Below, piece after piece: positions 36,598-45,242 of a DNA stretch of 64,000 bases. Source of the DNA: JAENVU01 sp963801105 (GTDB taxonomy: Bacteria > Actinomycetota > Acidimicrobiia > IMCC26256 > JAENVU01); assembly GCA_963801105.1 (NCBI GenBank), contig CAWDDH010000003.1, forward strand, positions 2,852,001 through 2,916,000. Reading direction: 5' to 3'. The notes beneath the pieces are model-generated. The model worked only from the letters and a program-made list of their open reading frames with translations. It made no database searches and had not been told where the DNA came from. Made by a program: the position numbers and the translations under genes. The first letter of the stretch is position 1, and each line of letters opens with the position of its first letter.

Positions 36598-37847
36598 GCA
36601 CGACCGCCGACCGCCGGGGCCGACCTCGTGTCGCGATCACGGGAATCGGCGTCCAGAGTCCCGCGGGCGCCGGTCCCGCCGCGGCGTGGGACGCGCTCGT
36701 GCGGGCCGAGTCGAAGGCGGGTCCGATCACCGCGTTCGACGCGTCGGCGCTCGCCGTGCACTTCGCCTGCGAGGTGACCGAGTTCGATCCCGTGCCGTAC
36801 CTCGGAGCGAAGGAGAGCCGGCGCGTGGACCGGGGCGCGCAGCTCGGGTACGCGGCCGCGGCCGACGCGCTCACCGACGCCGGGGACCCCGGCGTCGACC
36901 CGGCCCGCTGCGCCGTCGTCGCGGGCACCGGCATCGGCGGGCTCCTCACGCTCGAGGACCAGCTGCGCGTCTTCAACGAGAAGGGCCCCGACCGCGTCAG
37001 CCCGTTCTTCGTCCCGATGATGATGCCGAACTCCACCGCCGGGCTCATCGGGATCCACCTCGGCTGGACCGGCCCCATGCTGTGCATCTCGACGGCGTGC
37101 GCCGCGAGCGCGAACGCGATCGGCGAGGCGACCCGGCTCGTCCGCGACGGCAGCGTCGACGCCGTCCTCGCCGGCGGCACCGAGGCGTCACTCATCGCGC
37201 CGGCGGTCGCCGCGTTCGCCCGCATGGGCGCGCTCAGCCGCCGCAACGACGATCCGACGCGCGCGTCTCGGCCCTTCGACGCCGACCGCGACGGCTTCGT
37301 GATGGGCGAAGGCGCAGCGTTCCTCATGCTCGAGCGGCTCGACCGGGCCGAGGCACGCGGTGCCCGCATCTACGGGGAGGTCTCCGGCTACGGCACCAAC
37401 TCGGACGCCTTCCACATCACAGCACCCTCCGAGGGCGGCGCGGGTGCGGCCGCGTGCATGCAGCTCGCGCTCGACGACGCCGACATCCTCGCCACCGCCA
37501 TCGGGCACGTGAACGCGCACGGCACCTCGACCGAGCTCAACGACGCTGCGGAATCCCAGGCGATCCGGAAGGTGTTCGGCGACGCGGCGCCCCCGGTCAC
37601 CGCGAGCAAGGGTGTGACCGGCCACCTCATCGGCGCGGCCGGGGCCTTCGAGGCGATCGCTGGACTGCTGAGCGCCCGGGCGGGCGTCGTACCGCCCGTG
37701 GCGAACCATGAGCGGCTCGGCGAGGACATCAGCGCCATCGACGTCGTGCACGGCACGCCCCGCGAGATCCCGGTGGCGCCGGTGCTGTCGAACTCGTTCG
37801 GGTTCGGCGGCCACAACGCCACGCTCGTGATCACCCCCGCCGCCTGA
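36594..37847 (+). CDS. fabF: 3-oxoacyl-ACP synthase II
   Basis: Elongating beta-ketoacyl-ACP synthase. The 417 aa thiolase-fold protein starts RRGRPRVAITGIGVQSPAG. The nucleophile is C169 in CISTACAASANAIGEA. The two catalytic His are in INAHGTST-like HVNAHGTSTELND and GVTGHLIGAAGAFEA, and the C-terminal loop is NSFGFGGHNATLV. All active-site residues are present. It is in the middle of the fab operon and is directly followed by fabI (stop and start share a base near 37847). fabH and fabZ/A are not in the window. Confidence 0.96.
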   Translation: MSTTADRRGRPRVAITGIGVQSPAGAGPAAAWDALVRAESKAGPITAFDASALAVHFACEVTEFDPVPYLGAKESRRVDRGAQLGYAAAADALTDAGDPGVDPARCAVVAGTGIGGLLTLEDQLRVFNEKGPDRVSPFFVPMMMPNSTAGLIGIHLGWTGPMLCISTACAASANAIGEATRLVRDGSVDAVLAGGTEASLIAPAVAAFARMGALSRRNDDPTRASRPFDADRDGFVMGEGAAFLMLERLDRAEARGARIYGEVSGYGTNSDAFHITAPSEGGAGAAACMQLALDDADILATAIGHVNAHGTSTELNDAAESQAIRKVFGDAAPPVTASKGVTGHLIGAAGAFEAIAGLLSARAGVVPPVANHERLGEDISAIDVVHGTPREIPVAPVLSNSFGFGGHNATLVITPAA

Positions 37848-38605
37848 TGCTCCTCGAGGGGCGCACGATCCTCGTCACCGGGATCCTCGACGACTCGTCG
37901 ATCGCGTTCTCGGTCGCCCGCCTCGCCCAGGAGCAGGGCGCGGCCGTCGTGCTCTCGTCGTTCGGGCGGGTGATGAGCATCACCACCCGGGTGGCCCGCA
38001 AGCTCCCGGATCCGGTCGAGATCGTCGAGCTCGACGTGACCTCCGCCGAAGACCTCGACTCCCTCGCCGCGCGTCTCCCGGCGGATCTCGACGGGGTGGT
38101 CCACGCGATCGGGTTCGCGCCGCCGTCGTGCCTCGGCGGCGGCTTCCTCGACGCCCCCTGGGAGGACGTCGCGACCGCGATGCAGATCTCGGCGTACTCG
38201 CTGAAGGCGCTGACGGTCGCCGCGCTCCCCCGCCTGCGCGACCACGGATCGGTCGTCGGACTGGACTTCGACAACCAACACCACGCCTGGCCGGTCTACG
38301 ACTGGATGGGCGTGGCGAAGGCCGCCTTCGAGTCGACGGCCCGCTACCTCGCCCGAGAGCTCGGACCGCGCGATATCCGGGTCAACCTCGTCGCTGCCGG
38401 ACCGCTCCGCACGCTCGCCGCCCGCTCGATCCCCGGCTTCGAGCAGTTCGAGGCCGCGTGGGCCGAACGTGCGCCTCTCGGGTGGGACGTCCGCGACCGT
38501 GAACCCGCGGCCAAGGCCGTCGTCGCGCTCCTGTCGGACTGGTTCCCGGCCACCACCGGCGAGATCCTCCACGTCGACGGCGGCTTCCACGCCGTCGGCA
38601 TCTGA
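37847..38605 (+). CDS. fabI: Enoyl-ACP reductase (NADH)
   Basis: Last reduction of each fatty-acid elongation cycle. The 252 aa divergent SDR starts LLEGRTILVTGILDDSSIAFSVAR, with the FabI-style cofactor loop (G-x5-S-I-A). VVHAIGFAPP follows, then the active-site Y-x6-K in YDWMGVAKAAFES. The C-terminal dinucleotide/substrate loop is AAGPLRTLAARSIPGF. The end is LHVDGGFHAVGI. Length and motifs match the triclosan/isoniazid target family (FabI/InhA). It closes the fab operon; downstream a lipoprotein gene converges. Confidence 0.95.
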   Translation: MLLEGRTILVTGILDDSSIAFSVARLAQEQGAAVVLSSFGRVMSITTRVARKLPDPVEIVELDVTSAEDLDSLAARLPADLDGVVHAIGFAPPSCLGGGFLDAPWEDVATAMQISAYSLKALTVAALPRLRDHGSVVGLDFDNQHHAWPVYDWMGVAKAAFESTARYLARELGPRDIRVNLVAAGPLRTLAARSIPGFEQFEAAWAERAPLGWDVRDREPAAKAVVALLSDWFPATTGEILHVDGGFHAVGI

Positions 38606-38683
38606 TCAGTCCGCCAGCACGCCCGTCACGGACGGCGCCGTGTCCTCCGGGCTCGCATCAACATTGTCCGCCGGGCTCCTGGC

Positions 38684-39196
38684 TCAAGGACTTTGCGGCG
38701 TTCCTCGGAAGGCGTACCGGGTGGTGGCAATCGAGCCGCAATCATCGCCAGCGCCACTTGCCGCCTGGAGCATCTCCTCGGCCGCGTCATTGAACGGTGC
38801 TGCGCCCTTCCGCCCGCCGGGGTCGAGCTCAACAAGGAACATCTCGCCCTCCCTGAGCGCGACGACGAGCGGGTTGTAGCTCGGTCGGACCGCCTGGCCG
38901 GTGAGGTGCGTCCGACCGCTGCGGCGCACCATCTTCTCCGCGAAGCTCGGGGGAAAGACGGTGGAGCTGCCCATGACGTCGATGCCGAGGGAAAGGCATC
39001 CGCGGAACTCCCTCTCGACGATCGCCAACGCCGGATCCATGTCCCGTTCCGGGATTCCCATGTTCACCATCGGCGCGGGCGCGGTCGATGACCTCGTACG
39101 GGTGCGGGACTCGTCGCCGCTCCCGCAGGCCGTCCCGCCCACCGCAACGATTCCAATCAGCGCGACGAGGCCAGCCTGGCTTGTCCATCTCACCAT
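38684..39196 (-). CDS. Small lipoprotein of unknown function
   Basis: The 170 aa protein from ATG 39196 has a signal peptide (SQAGLVALIGIVAVGGTAC) with lipobox GTAC, giving a lipid-anchored Cys at about residue 24. A low-complexity linker (SRTRTRSSTAPAP) precedes the mature domain. That domain includes REFRGCLSLGIDVMG, HLTGQAVRPSYNPLVVALREGEMFLVELDPGG and FNDAAEEMLQAASGAGDDCG. Two further Cys in the mature part could form a disulfide. I recognise no family. It converges with fabI; a TAGGGT 7 nt before the ATG is a possible leaderless -10. Confidence 0.65.
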   Translation of the reverse strand: MVRWTSQAGLVALIGIVAVGGTACGSGDESRTRTRSSTAPAPMVNMGIPERDMDPALAIVEREFRGCLSLGIDVMGSSTVFPPSFAEKMVRRSGRTHLTGQAVRPSYNPLVVALREGEMFLVELDPGGRKGAAPFNDAAEEMLQAASGAGDDCGSIATTRYAFRGTPQSP

Positions 39197-39270
39197 GAAG
39201 CTGACCCTAGGTTCCCAAACCTGCTCCAGGGACGGCCACCAGCGCAACACGCGCCCAACGGCGTCGGCAT

Positions 39271-39729
39271 CTACAGCGCCGACATCACGGACGCAACCGT
39301 TGCCTTCGGGCTCACCTTGTAGAACGCGCCGGCGATCTTGCCCTTCTCGTCGATGACGAACGCGCTGCGGATGATGCCCTGGTACTTCTTGCCGTACATG
39401 GACTTCTCACCCCATGCGCCGTACTTCTCCGCCACGGCGTGGTCCTCATCGGCGAGCAGCGGGAACCCGAGCTGGTACTTGGCGTCGAACTTCGCCTGCT
39501 TCGCGGGTGCGTCCGGGCTCACACCGAGCACCTCGGCACCAAGCTTCGTGAGCTCCTTGCGATGGTCCCGCAGCTCGCAGCTCTGCGTCGTGCATCCCGG
39601 AGTGTCGGCCTTCGGGTAGAAATAGACGATCACCTTGCGGCCCTTGAAGTCGGAGAGCTTGACCTTCTCGCCGGACTGGTCCAGGAGGGTGAACGCGGGA
39701 GCGCGGTCACCGACTTCGAGCTGCGCCAT
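39271..39729 (-). CDS. bcp: Thiol peroxidase / peroxiredoxin (Bcp/PrxQ)
   Basis: Thioredoxin-dependent reduction of peroxides, cytosolic. The 152 aa protein has the AhpC-TSA/thioredoxin fold. VGDRAPAFTLLDQSGEKVKL leads to the peroxidatic and resolving cysteines five residues apart in ADTPGCTTQSCELRD, typical of 2-Cys PrxQ. VLGVSPDAPAKQAKF, LLADEDHAVAEKYG and SAFVIDEKGKI follow. ATG 39729 is the family start (AQLEVGDRAPAF). It is divergent from the MFS transporter at 39784, with 54 bp between. Confidence 0.95.
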   Translation of the reverse strand: MAQLEVGDRAPAFTLLDQSGEKVKLSDFKGRKVIVYFYPKADTPGCTTQSCELRDHRKELTKLGAEVLGVSPDAPAKQAKFDAKYQLGFPLLADEDHAVAEKYGAWGEKSMYGKKYQGIIRSAFVIDEKGKIAGAFYKVSPKATVASVMSAL

Positions 39730-39783
39730 GGTGGATCTCCAGATGCGTCGGGGGCGGAGGGTCGACCCGTAGCATGCCGCGTC

Positions 39784-41337
39784 GTGCGGCGGTCCGAGCG
39801 AATCCATCTGGCTGTCCCGGTGGAGCGCGCCCGCACCCTCACGATCGAGACGCTCGAACTCGACGAGGACCTCACCGGTTCTCTGCCCGGGTCGCCGCAG
39901 AGCAGCCTCGCGGTCGCGGTCGACGCCGAAGGCGACGGCTCGAGCGTCGACCTCTCGGCGTCGAACCACATGGTCGTGCCGTTCTTCGGCTGGCTGTTCG
40001 CCGCGGTGTTCCGCTTCGAGCTCCGCCGCGGTCTGCGGTGGTCGTCCGCGGCGCTCACCGCGGTCGGGGCAGGCGCGGAGGCCCCGGCCCGACCGCGCCA
40101 GCACCCGCTCGCCACGCCGGGCCGCTTCAGTCAGGTGCAGATCAGCTTCATCGCGGTCGTCTCCTTCGCCGGGGTGCTCACCGCCTTCGCTGCCGCGCTC
40201 TTCGGCCAGCTGAGCGACCCCGTGGCCAAGACGTTCCACGTGAGCGACCAGGGTCTGGGCGAGGCCCTCGCCGTCACCCGGACCGGTGCGCTCGTGGCGC
40301 TGTTCGCCGCCACGCTGGCCGACCGGATCGGCCGGCGTCGGGTGCTGCTCGGCGCGGTGCTCGGCGTCTGCCTCGCGAGCGGGGTCAGTGCGATCGCGCC
40401 GAACTTCGTGGTGTTCACCGCGGCGCAGACCTTCGCCCGAGCGTGCGTGAACGCCGCGGTGGTCGTGGGCGGCATCGCGGTCGTCGAGGAGGCGCCGGAG
40501 GGGGCGCGGGCGTTCGCGGTGTCGATGCTCGCGCTCGCCTCCGGGGCGGGCTACGCGTTCTCGGTGATCCTGCTGCCGGTTGCGGACATCTCCGCGGGTG
40601 CCTGGCGCATCGCGTTCGGCATCGCCGCGCTCTCGGCCCTGCTCGTGCCCATGATCGCCCGGAGGCTCGAGGAGACACGCCGGTTCGAGGCCGTCGCGGC
40701 ACGCACCGCGCAACGAGGCCGCGTCCGCGAAGTCGTGGACCGGGCCTACGGGCGACGACTCGCACTCCTCGGGGCGATCGGCTTTCTCTCCAACGTCTTC
40801 AGCGCACCGTCGGCCCAGCTCACGAACCGGTTCCTGCGTGACGAGCGCGGATTCTCCAACTCGGGCATCGCCGCCTTCAAGGGGATCACCAACGGGATCC
40901 CCGGGCTGGTCGGCATCCTCGTCGCCGGGCGGCTCGCCGAGTCCCGGGGACGCCGGCCCGTCGCGGTCGTCGGCATGTTCGCCGGGACACTCCTGACGAT
41001 GGTCTTCTTCCTCGGCCACGGTCCGATCATCTGGATGGCGTCGAGCCTCGCGATCATCGCGTCCGCGTCCGGCACGCTGTCGGTCGGCACCATGGACGCG
41101 GAGCTCTTCCCGACCGAGGTGCGCGGCACCGCCAACGCGCTCCTGCTCGTCTGTTACGTCGCGGGCTCGGCCGTCGGGCTGCTCGTCGCGGGGTTCCTGT
41201 CGGATCAGATCGGGGACCTCGGTGTCGCGATCGCGATCTGCGGGATCGCGCCGATCATCGCCGCGCTGTTCCTCCTCCGCCGGCTTCCCGAATCCTCCGG
41301 GCGCGCGCTGGACGACGTGAGCCCGTCGGAGGTCTGA
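39784..41337 (+). CDS. MFS transporter with N-terminal soluble extension
   Basis: Inner-membrane major facilitator of about 517 aa if the GTG at 39784 is the start. The MFS body begins near residue 118 with about 12 TM helices. ADRIGRRRVLLGAVLG is the loop 2-3 motif, and EEAPEGARAFAVSMLAL and LAESRGRRPVAVVGMF are matching loops of both halves. Late motif DAELFPTEVRGTANALLLVCYV resembles metabolite/sugar-type MFS proteins. The first 115 residues (VPVERARTLTIETLELDEDLTG, DGSSVDLSASNHMVVPFFGWLFAAVF) are not part of the MFS fold and look like a small alpha/beta domain. Substrate unknown. Confidence 0.8.
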   Translation: MRRSERIHLAVPVERARTLTIETLELDEDLTGSLPGSPQSSLAVAVDAEGDGSSVDLSASNHMVVPFFGWLFAAVFRFELRRGLRWSSAALTAVGAGAEAPARPRQHPLATPGRFSQVQISFIAVVSFAGVLTAFAAALFGQLSDPVAKTFHVSDQGLGEALAVTRTGALVALFAATLADRIGRRRVLLGAVLGVCLASGVSAIAPNFVVFTAAQTFARACVNAAVVVGGIAVVEEAPEGARAFAVSMLALASGAGYAFSVILLPVADISAGAWRIAFGIAALSALLVPMIARRLEETRRFEAVAARTAQRGRVREVVDRAYGRRLALLGAIGFLSNVFSAPSAQLTNRFLRDERGFSNSGIAAFKGITNGIPGLVGILVAGRLAESRGRRPVAVVGMFAGTLLTMVFFLGHGPIIWMASSLAIIASASGTLSVGTMDAELFPTEVRGTANALLLVCYVAGSAVGLLVAGFLSDQIGDLGVAIAICGIAPIIAALFLLRRLPESSGRALDDVSPSEV

Positions 41338-41407
41338 GCGCGATTCAAGCCGGAGCCGCGCCGGCGCCGATAGCTGGAAGGCGGGACCCGCCGTCGAGGA
41401 GCCAGCC

Positions 41408-42766
41408 CTGTCCACCCCAGCATCGGATGTCGCACACCTGCTCCGCCGGGCCGGATACGAGGGCTCCGCGGCCGAGGTCGCGGAGTACGCGGCCATGGAC
41501 CTCCCGGACATCGTCGACGCCCTTCTCGACTTCTCCGCCAACCCGTCCGACACGCCGCCGCCGAGCCTCTCGGATCCGGACACGGGCGACTGGCAGCGCC
41601 TCGTCGACCTGACCCAGTGGTGGCTCGACCGCATGGCCACCGTCCCCAAGCCGCTCCAGGAGAAGCTGACCCTCTTCTGGCACGGGCACTTCGCCACCCA
41701 GGCCAGCAAGGTCGGGTCCGCGGTCGACATGTTCGACCAGAATCATCTCTTCCGCGCCGCCGGGGACGGCGGGTTCGAGTCCCTGGTGCAGCAGATGTCG
41801 CTGCAGGTCGCGATGTTGATCTACCTCGACAACGACCCGAACTCGAAGGGCGCACCGAACGAGAACTTCGCCCGGGAGCTCATGGAGCTGTTCACCCTCG
41901 GCGTCAACGAGTACACCCAGGACGACATCGTGGCGTCGGCACGCGCCTGGACGGGCCACAACGTGGACTACAGCGCCCACCCGCGCGTCTACCGCTTCTA
42001 CCCGAACCGCCACGACACCGACCCGAAGACGTTCATGGGCGAGACCCGGAACTGGGACGGGCCGGAGATCATCACCCGGATCCTCACGGTCGAGCCGCAG
42101 CGCACGATCGCCGCCCGGTTCATCGCGCGGAAGCTCTGGACCTTCTTCGCCTTCCCGAATCCTGACTCGACGGTCCTCGACGCGCTCGTCGCCGCGTTCG
42201 TCGGGTCGAATCTCGACGTACGGACGCTTCTCCGCGCCATCTTCCTGCGCCCCGAGTTCTACTCGGCGACGGCGCTCGGCGGTCTCGTGCGCTCACCGGT
42301 CGAGTGGATCGTGACCTGTCTCCGCACGATGGGCCTGACCGCCGTCGCGACGAACCCGCAGTGGTGGATGGAGGAGATGGGCCAGGTCCTCTTCGAACCG
42401 CCGAACGTCGCGGGATGGAAGCACAACGCGTACTGGCTCAACAGCACCGCGCTCTGGGCGCGCGCCGACTTCGCCCGGAACCTCACGTGGCGCGCCCACG
42501 GAGCCGGGTTCCTGGCCGAGGTCATCGCCCGGGACGCCGGCAACCAGCACGTGATGACCCCCACCCAGGCGGTCGACTTCGCCCTCGCGACGTTCGGGCG
42601 CGACCCCGCCGTCGCACCGGTGTCGCCCTGGGTGCACAGCGTGCTGGTGGCCTGGCTCACCAGCCAGCGCGCCACCGAGGCGGCGCCGACCTACTCCTGG
42701 CACGACTGGGCCTCGATCAACCTGACGACCATGACCATGCTCGCCCCCGACGTCCTGATGGCCTGA
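41408..42766 (+). CDS. DUF1800 protein (apparent CTG start)
   Basis: The 452 aa protein belongs to DUF1800, a family of unknown function usually paired with DUF1501. Landmarks are DVAHLLRRAGYEGSAAEVAE at the N-terminus, WHGHFATQASKV, NENFARELMELFTLG, YTQDDIVASARAWTG, HDTDPKTFMGETRNW, ARFIARKLWTFFAFP and LFEPPNVAGWKHNAYWLN. The first ATG (41495) would remove the conserved N-terminal HLLRRAG block. Upstream in frame there is no ATG/GTG/TTG, but CTG 41408 has GAGGAG six bases before it, which makes CTG the likely initiator. No signal peptide is visible. The stop is 1 bp before the DUF1501 start. Confidence 0.85.
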   Translation: MSTPASDVAHLLRRAGYEGSAAEVAEYAAMDLPDIVDALLDFSANPSDTPPPSLSDPDTGDWQRLVDLTQWWLDRMATVPKPLQEKLTLFWHGHFATQASKVGSAVDMFDQNHLFRAAGDGGFESLVQQMSLQVAMLIYLDNDPNSKGAPNENFARELMELFTLGVNEYTQDDIVASARAWTGHNVDYSAHPRVYRFYPNRHDTDPKTFMGETRNWDGPEIITRILTVEPQRTIAARFIARKLWTFFAFPNPDSTVLDALVAAFVGSNLDVRTLLRAIFLRPEFYSATALGGLVRSPVEWIVTCLRTMGLTAVATNPQWWMEEMGQVLFEPPNVAGWKHNAYWLNSTALWARADFARNLTWRAHGAGFLAEVIARDAGNQHVMTPTQAVDFALATFGRDPAVAPVSPWVHSVLVAWLTSQRATEAAPTYSWHDWASINLTTMTMLAPDVLMA

Positions 42767-42767
42767 G

Positions 42768-44123
42768 GTGACCGTGAACGAGGATCTCCGCGACGACCTC
42801 GCCCTTGCCCGGCTCTCACGACCCGCCACCCTTCCCGGTGGACTGAGCCGGCGGCGCTTCCTCCAACTCGCGGGGGCCGGTGCCGGCATCGCCTCGATGG
42901 GACCGCTGCTCTCGAGCCTCGAGGCCTTCGCCGCGCCGCCGGTGGGCGCCTCGGACGGGATCCTGATCCTCATCATGATGGAGGGCGGCAACGACGGGCT
43001 GAACACCGTCGTGCCGACGGGCGAGTCGCGCTACTACAGCCTGCGCCCGGGGCTCGCGATCCCGGCAGCGAGTGCGTTGTCGCTCGCCGCCGGCGTGGGG
43101 TTGCACCCGTCGATGCCCAAGCTCAAGGCCCGGTACGACCGGGGCGACGTCGCCGTCATCCAGGGCGTCGGCTACGCGAACCCTGACCTCAGCCATTTCT
43201 CGTCGATGGGCATCTGGATGAACGGCTGGGCAGGCGGTAGCCAGCCCGGCGGTGCGACCGGATGGATCGGTCGCTACCTCGACGGCCTCCCCAACGCCGC
43301 GAGCGAGAGCCTCTACGGCGCGGTCATCGGAACCTCCGTCCCGCTGCACATGGTCGGCTCGGTTGCGCGCGCGTCCGGACTCCCCCGGAGCATCGGAGGG
43401 GCGTTCGGCATCGACCGGCGCGACCCGAACGACGTTCGGATGTTCGACGCGATCGGTGCGTTCGGCGACGGCCCCAGCGGGCTCGGCCAGTGGGGGGACC
43501 TCGCCGCGAGGGTGGAGCACGACACGCTGGAGCTCTCCCAGCGGATCCAACCCGCCTATCAGGGCACCTTCCCCCAGACCAGCCTGGGTCGGCAGATGAC
43601 CCTCGTGGCCCGTCTCATCAACGCCAATCTCGGGATCCGCGTGTTCAACACGTCGATCGGCGGGTTCGACACCCACTCGGACCAGGCCGGAACCCAGTCC
43701 CAGCTTCTCGGCACCATCGACGACGCGATCGACGGCTTCTTCGCGAACCTGTCGCCCACGTGGCGCAACCGGGTGTCGATCATGACCTTCTCCGAGTTCG
43801 GCCGGCGACCCGAGCGCAACGACACCGTCGGGACCGACCACGGAACGGCAGCACCCGTCTTCCTCGTGGGCTCACGCGTGAAAGGGGGCCTCCACGGCAG
43901 CCCTTCACGCACGAACGATCTCGACCGCAACGGGAACCTCAAGTACCACGTCGACTTCCGGCAGGTGTACGCCTCGGTGCTCGAGACGTGGCTCCGCGCC
44001 GACGCGAGGCAGATCATGGGCTACGACTTCGCGAACCTGCACCTGTTCGACGGCGCGCCCGGCGGTGGCGCGACCGGCTCGGTGCTGCCCCACCGCCGGC
44101 GCCGGTTGCGCCTCACGTCCTGA
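42768..44123 (+). CDS. DUF1501 protein with Tat signal peptide
   Basis: Exported protein of 451 aa from GTG 42768. The twin-arginine signal is LSRRRFLQLAGAGAGIASMG (residues about 26-45), followed by an Ala-rich cleavage region. The family blocks are all present: LIMMEGGNDGLNTVVPTG, LHPSMPKLKARYDRGDVAVIQGVGY, GGFDTHSDQAGTQSQLLGTID, MTFSEFGRRPERN and GTDHGTAAPVFLVG. The Asp/His-rich pieces resemble the alkaline phosphatase/sulfatase superfamily, to which DUF1501 has been linked. Substrate unknown. It forms a two-gene unit with the DUF1800 gene upstream, a pairing seen across many phyla. Confidence 0.9.
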   Translation: MTVNEDLRDDLALARLSRPATLPGGLSRRRFLQLAGAGAGIASMGPLLSSLEAFAAPPVGASDGILILIMMEGGNDGLNTVVPTGESRYYSLRPGLAIPAASALSLAAGVGLHPSMPKLKARYDRGDVAVIQGVGYANPDLSHFSSMGIWMNGWAGGSQPGGATGWIGRYLDGLPNAASESLYGAVIGTSVPLHMVGSVARASGLPRSIGGAFGIDRRDPNDVRMFDAIGAFGDGPSGLGQWGDLAARVEHDTLELSQRIQPAYQGTFPQTSLGRQMTLVARLINANLGIRVFNTSIGGFDTHSDQAGTQSQLLGTIDDAIDGFFANLSPTWRNRVSIMTFSEFGRRPERNDTVGTDHGTAAPVFLVGSRVKGGLHGSPSRTNDLDRNGNLKYHVDFRQVYASVLETWLRADARQIMGYDFANLHLFDGAPGGGATGSVLPHRRRRLRLTS

Positions 44124-44145
44124 TGGCTCCGCTCGGCCGGAGGCG

Positions 44146-44472
44146 CTAGGGCAGCCTGCGGCGCAGGGCGTGGCCGAAGAAGCCACCCTTGGGGCGGGCG
44201 TGCGCGTGGTAGTGGTCGGGGATGTTGCGCATGTTGTCGTCGACATAGTGCTCGAACTCGAAGTGCACCCCGACGACGTTCGCCAGCTGTGTGTGCATGT
44301 GCTCGAGGTCCTCGGCCGGCGGTTCCACGCCGTGTGCGCGCCAGACGACCATCGGGACCGCGCAGATCTCGCACTCCGCGATCCAACACACGTCGTCCTC
44401 GTGAAACCACTCCGTGATCCGCGCGGCTTCGCAGAGATCGCAGTCCGGCGCAGACGGTCGGTCGTCGCTCAT
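44146..44472 (-). CDS. Conserved small protein with paired CxxC cysteines
   Basis: The 108 aa cytosolic protein contains APDCDLCEAARITEWFHED, VCWIAECEICAVPMVVWRAHG and a His-rich C-terminal half (HMHTQL, HFEFEHYVDDNMRNI, HYHAHARPKGG). The two C-x-x-C motifs could bind zinc. The fold of the first half recalls the N-terminus of HIT-family hydrolases, but the HxHxH nucleotide-binding triad is not in the usual place (nearest is HYHAHA). I cannot assign an activity. It overlaps the trpA stop by 4 bp (44469-44472), so it is the last gene of the trpB-trpA transcript. Confidence 0.65.
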   Translation of the reverse strand: MSDDRPSAPDCDLCEAARITEWFHEDDVCWIAECEICAVPMVVWRAHGVEPPAEDLEHMHTQLANVVGVHFEFEHYVDDNMRNIPDHYHAHARPKGGFFGHALRRRLP

Positions 44473-45242
44473 CCCTCGTCCAGTCCTCGTCGCAACTCGT
44501 CCACGAACCGTGCCGCTTCCTCCGGGCCGCCGCCTTCGAGCAACCGCCGCACCAGCGCGCTCCCGACGATCACGCCGTCGGCTGCCGCGGCGGCCTCGCG
44601 CGCCTGGTCGGGGTTGGAGATGCCGAGCCCGAGCAGCACCGGCACGTCGGTGACCGCCTTCAACCGGTCACCCATCTCCGTCGCCTCGGTTGCCAGCTCG
44701 GCACGCTCTCCGGTGATGCCCAGCAGCGCCACGCCGTAGACGAAGCCGCGGCTCCGGGCGCAGATCGCGCGCATCCGCTCGTCGGACGTCGTCGGGGCGG
44801 CCAGGAGGACGGTCTCGACCTGCGCGGCGTCTGCCGCGTCCGCCCAGCCGTCGAGCTCGTCGAGGGGCAGATCCGGCACGATCGCCGCGTCCACACCGGC
44901 GGCCGCGAGGCGTTCGGCGAAGCGCGTGTGCCCCATGTGGTGCACGGGGTTGTAGTACGTCATCACCGCGATCGGGACGCCCGCGTCCAGCCCCGTCAGC
45001 TCGTCGATGATCCCTCCGGGCGTCGCGTCGATGTCGAGCGCGCGCTGGGAGGCCTCCTGGATCGTGCGACCGTCCATGACCGGGTCGGAGAACGGGATCC
45101 CTACTTCGACGGCGTCGGCGCCGGCGTCCGCCACCGCGCGCACGACGTCCAGCCAGCCCCGACCGAGCCCTCCGGTCACGTAGGGCACGAGCAGCTTCGC
45201 ACCAGTGTCGCGACGGTCGCGCAGCGTGGACTCGAGGTTCAC
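44469..45242 (-). CDS. trpA: Tryptophan synthase alpha chain
   Basis: Cleaves indole-3-glycerol phosphate to indole, passed to the beta chain. The 257 aa TIM barrel from GTG 45242 has LLVPYVTGGLGRGW, ADAVEVGIPFSDPVMDGRTIQEASQRAL (broken here as VEVGIPFSDP with the catalytic Glu, then MDGRTIQ), MTYYNPVHHMG, IVPDLPLDE (catalytic Asp), FVYGVALLGITGER and GLGISNPDQAREA. Complete and standard length. It overlaps trpB by 4 bp, which supports coupled translation. Confidence 0.96.
   Translation of the reverse strand: MNLESTLRDRRDTGAKLLVPYVTGGLGRGWLDVVRAVADAGADAVEVGIPFSDPVMDGRTIQEASQRALDIDATPGGIIDELTGLDAGVPIAVMTYYNPVHHMGHTRFAERLAAAGVDAAIVPDLPLDELDGWADAADAAQVETVLLAAPTTSDERMRAICARSRGFVYGVALLGITGERAELATEATEMGDRLKAVTDVPVLLGLGISNPDQAREAAAAADGVIVGSALVRRLLEGGGPEEAARFVDELRRGLDEG

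Noticed and set aside
44146..44472. HIT-family hydrolase.
   Set aside because: The HxHxH triad is not in the expected arrangement and the protein is short, so I left it as a conserved protein of unknown function.
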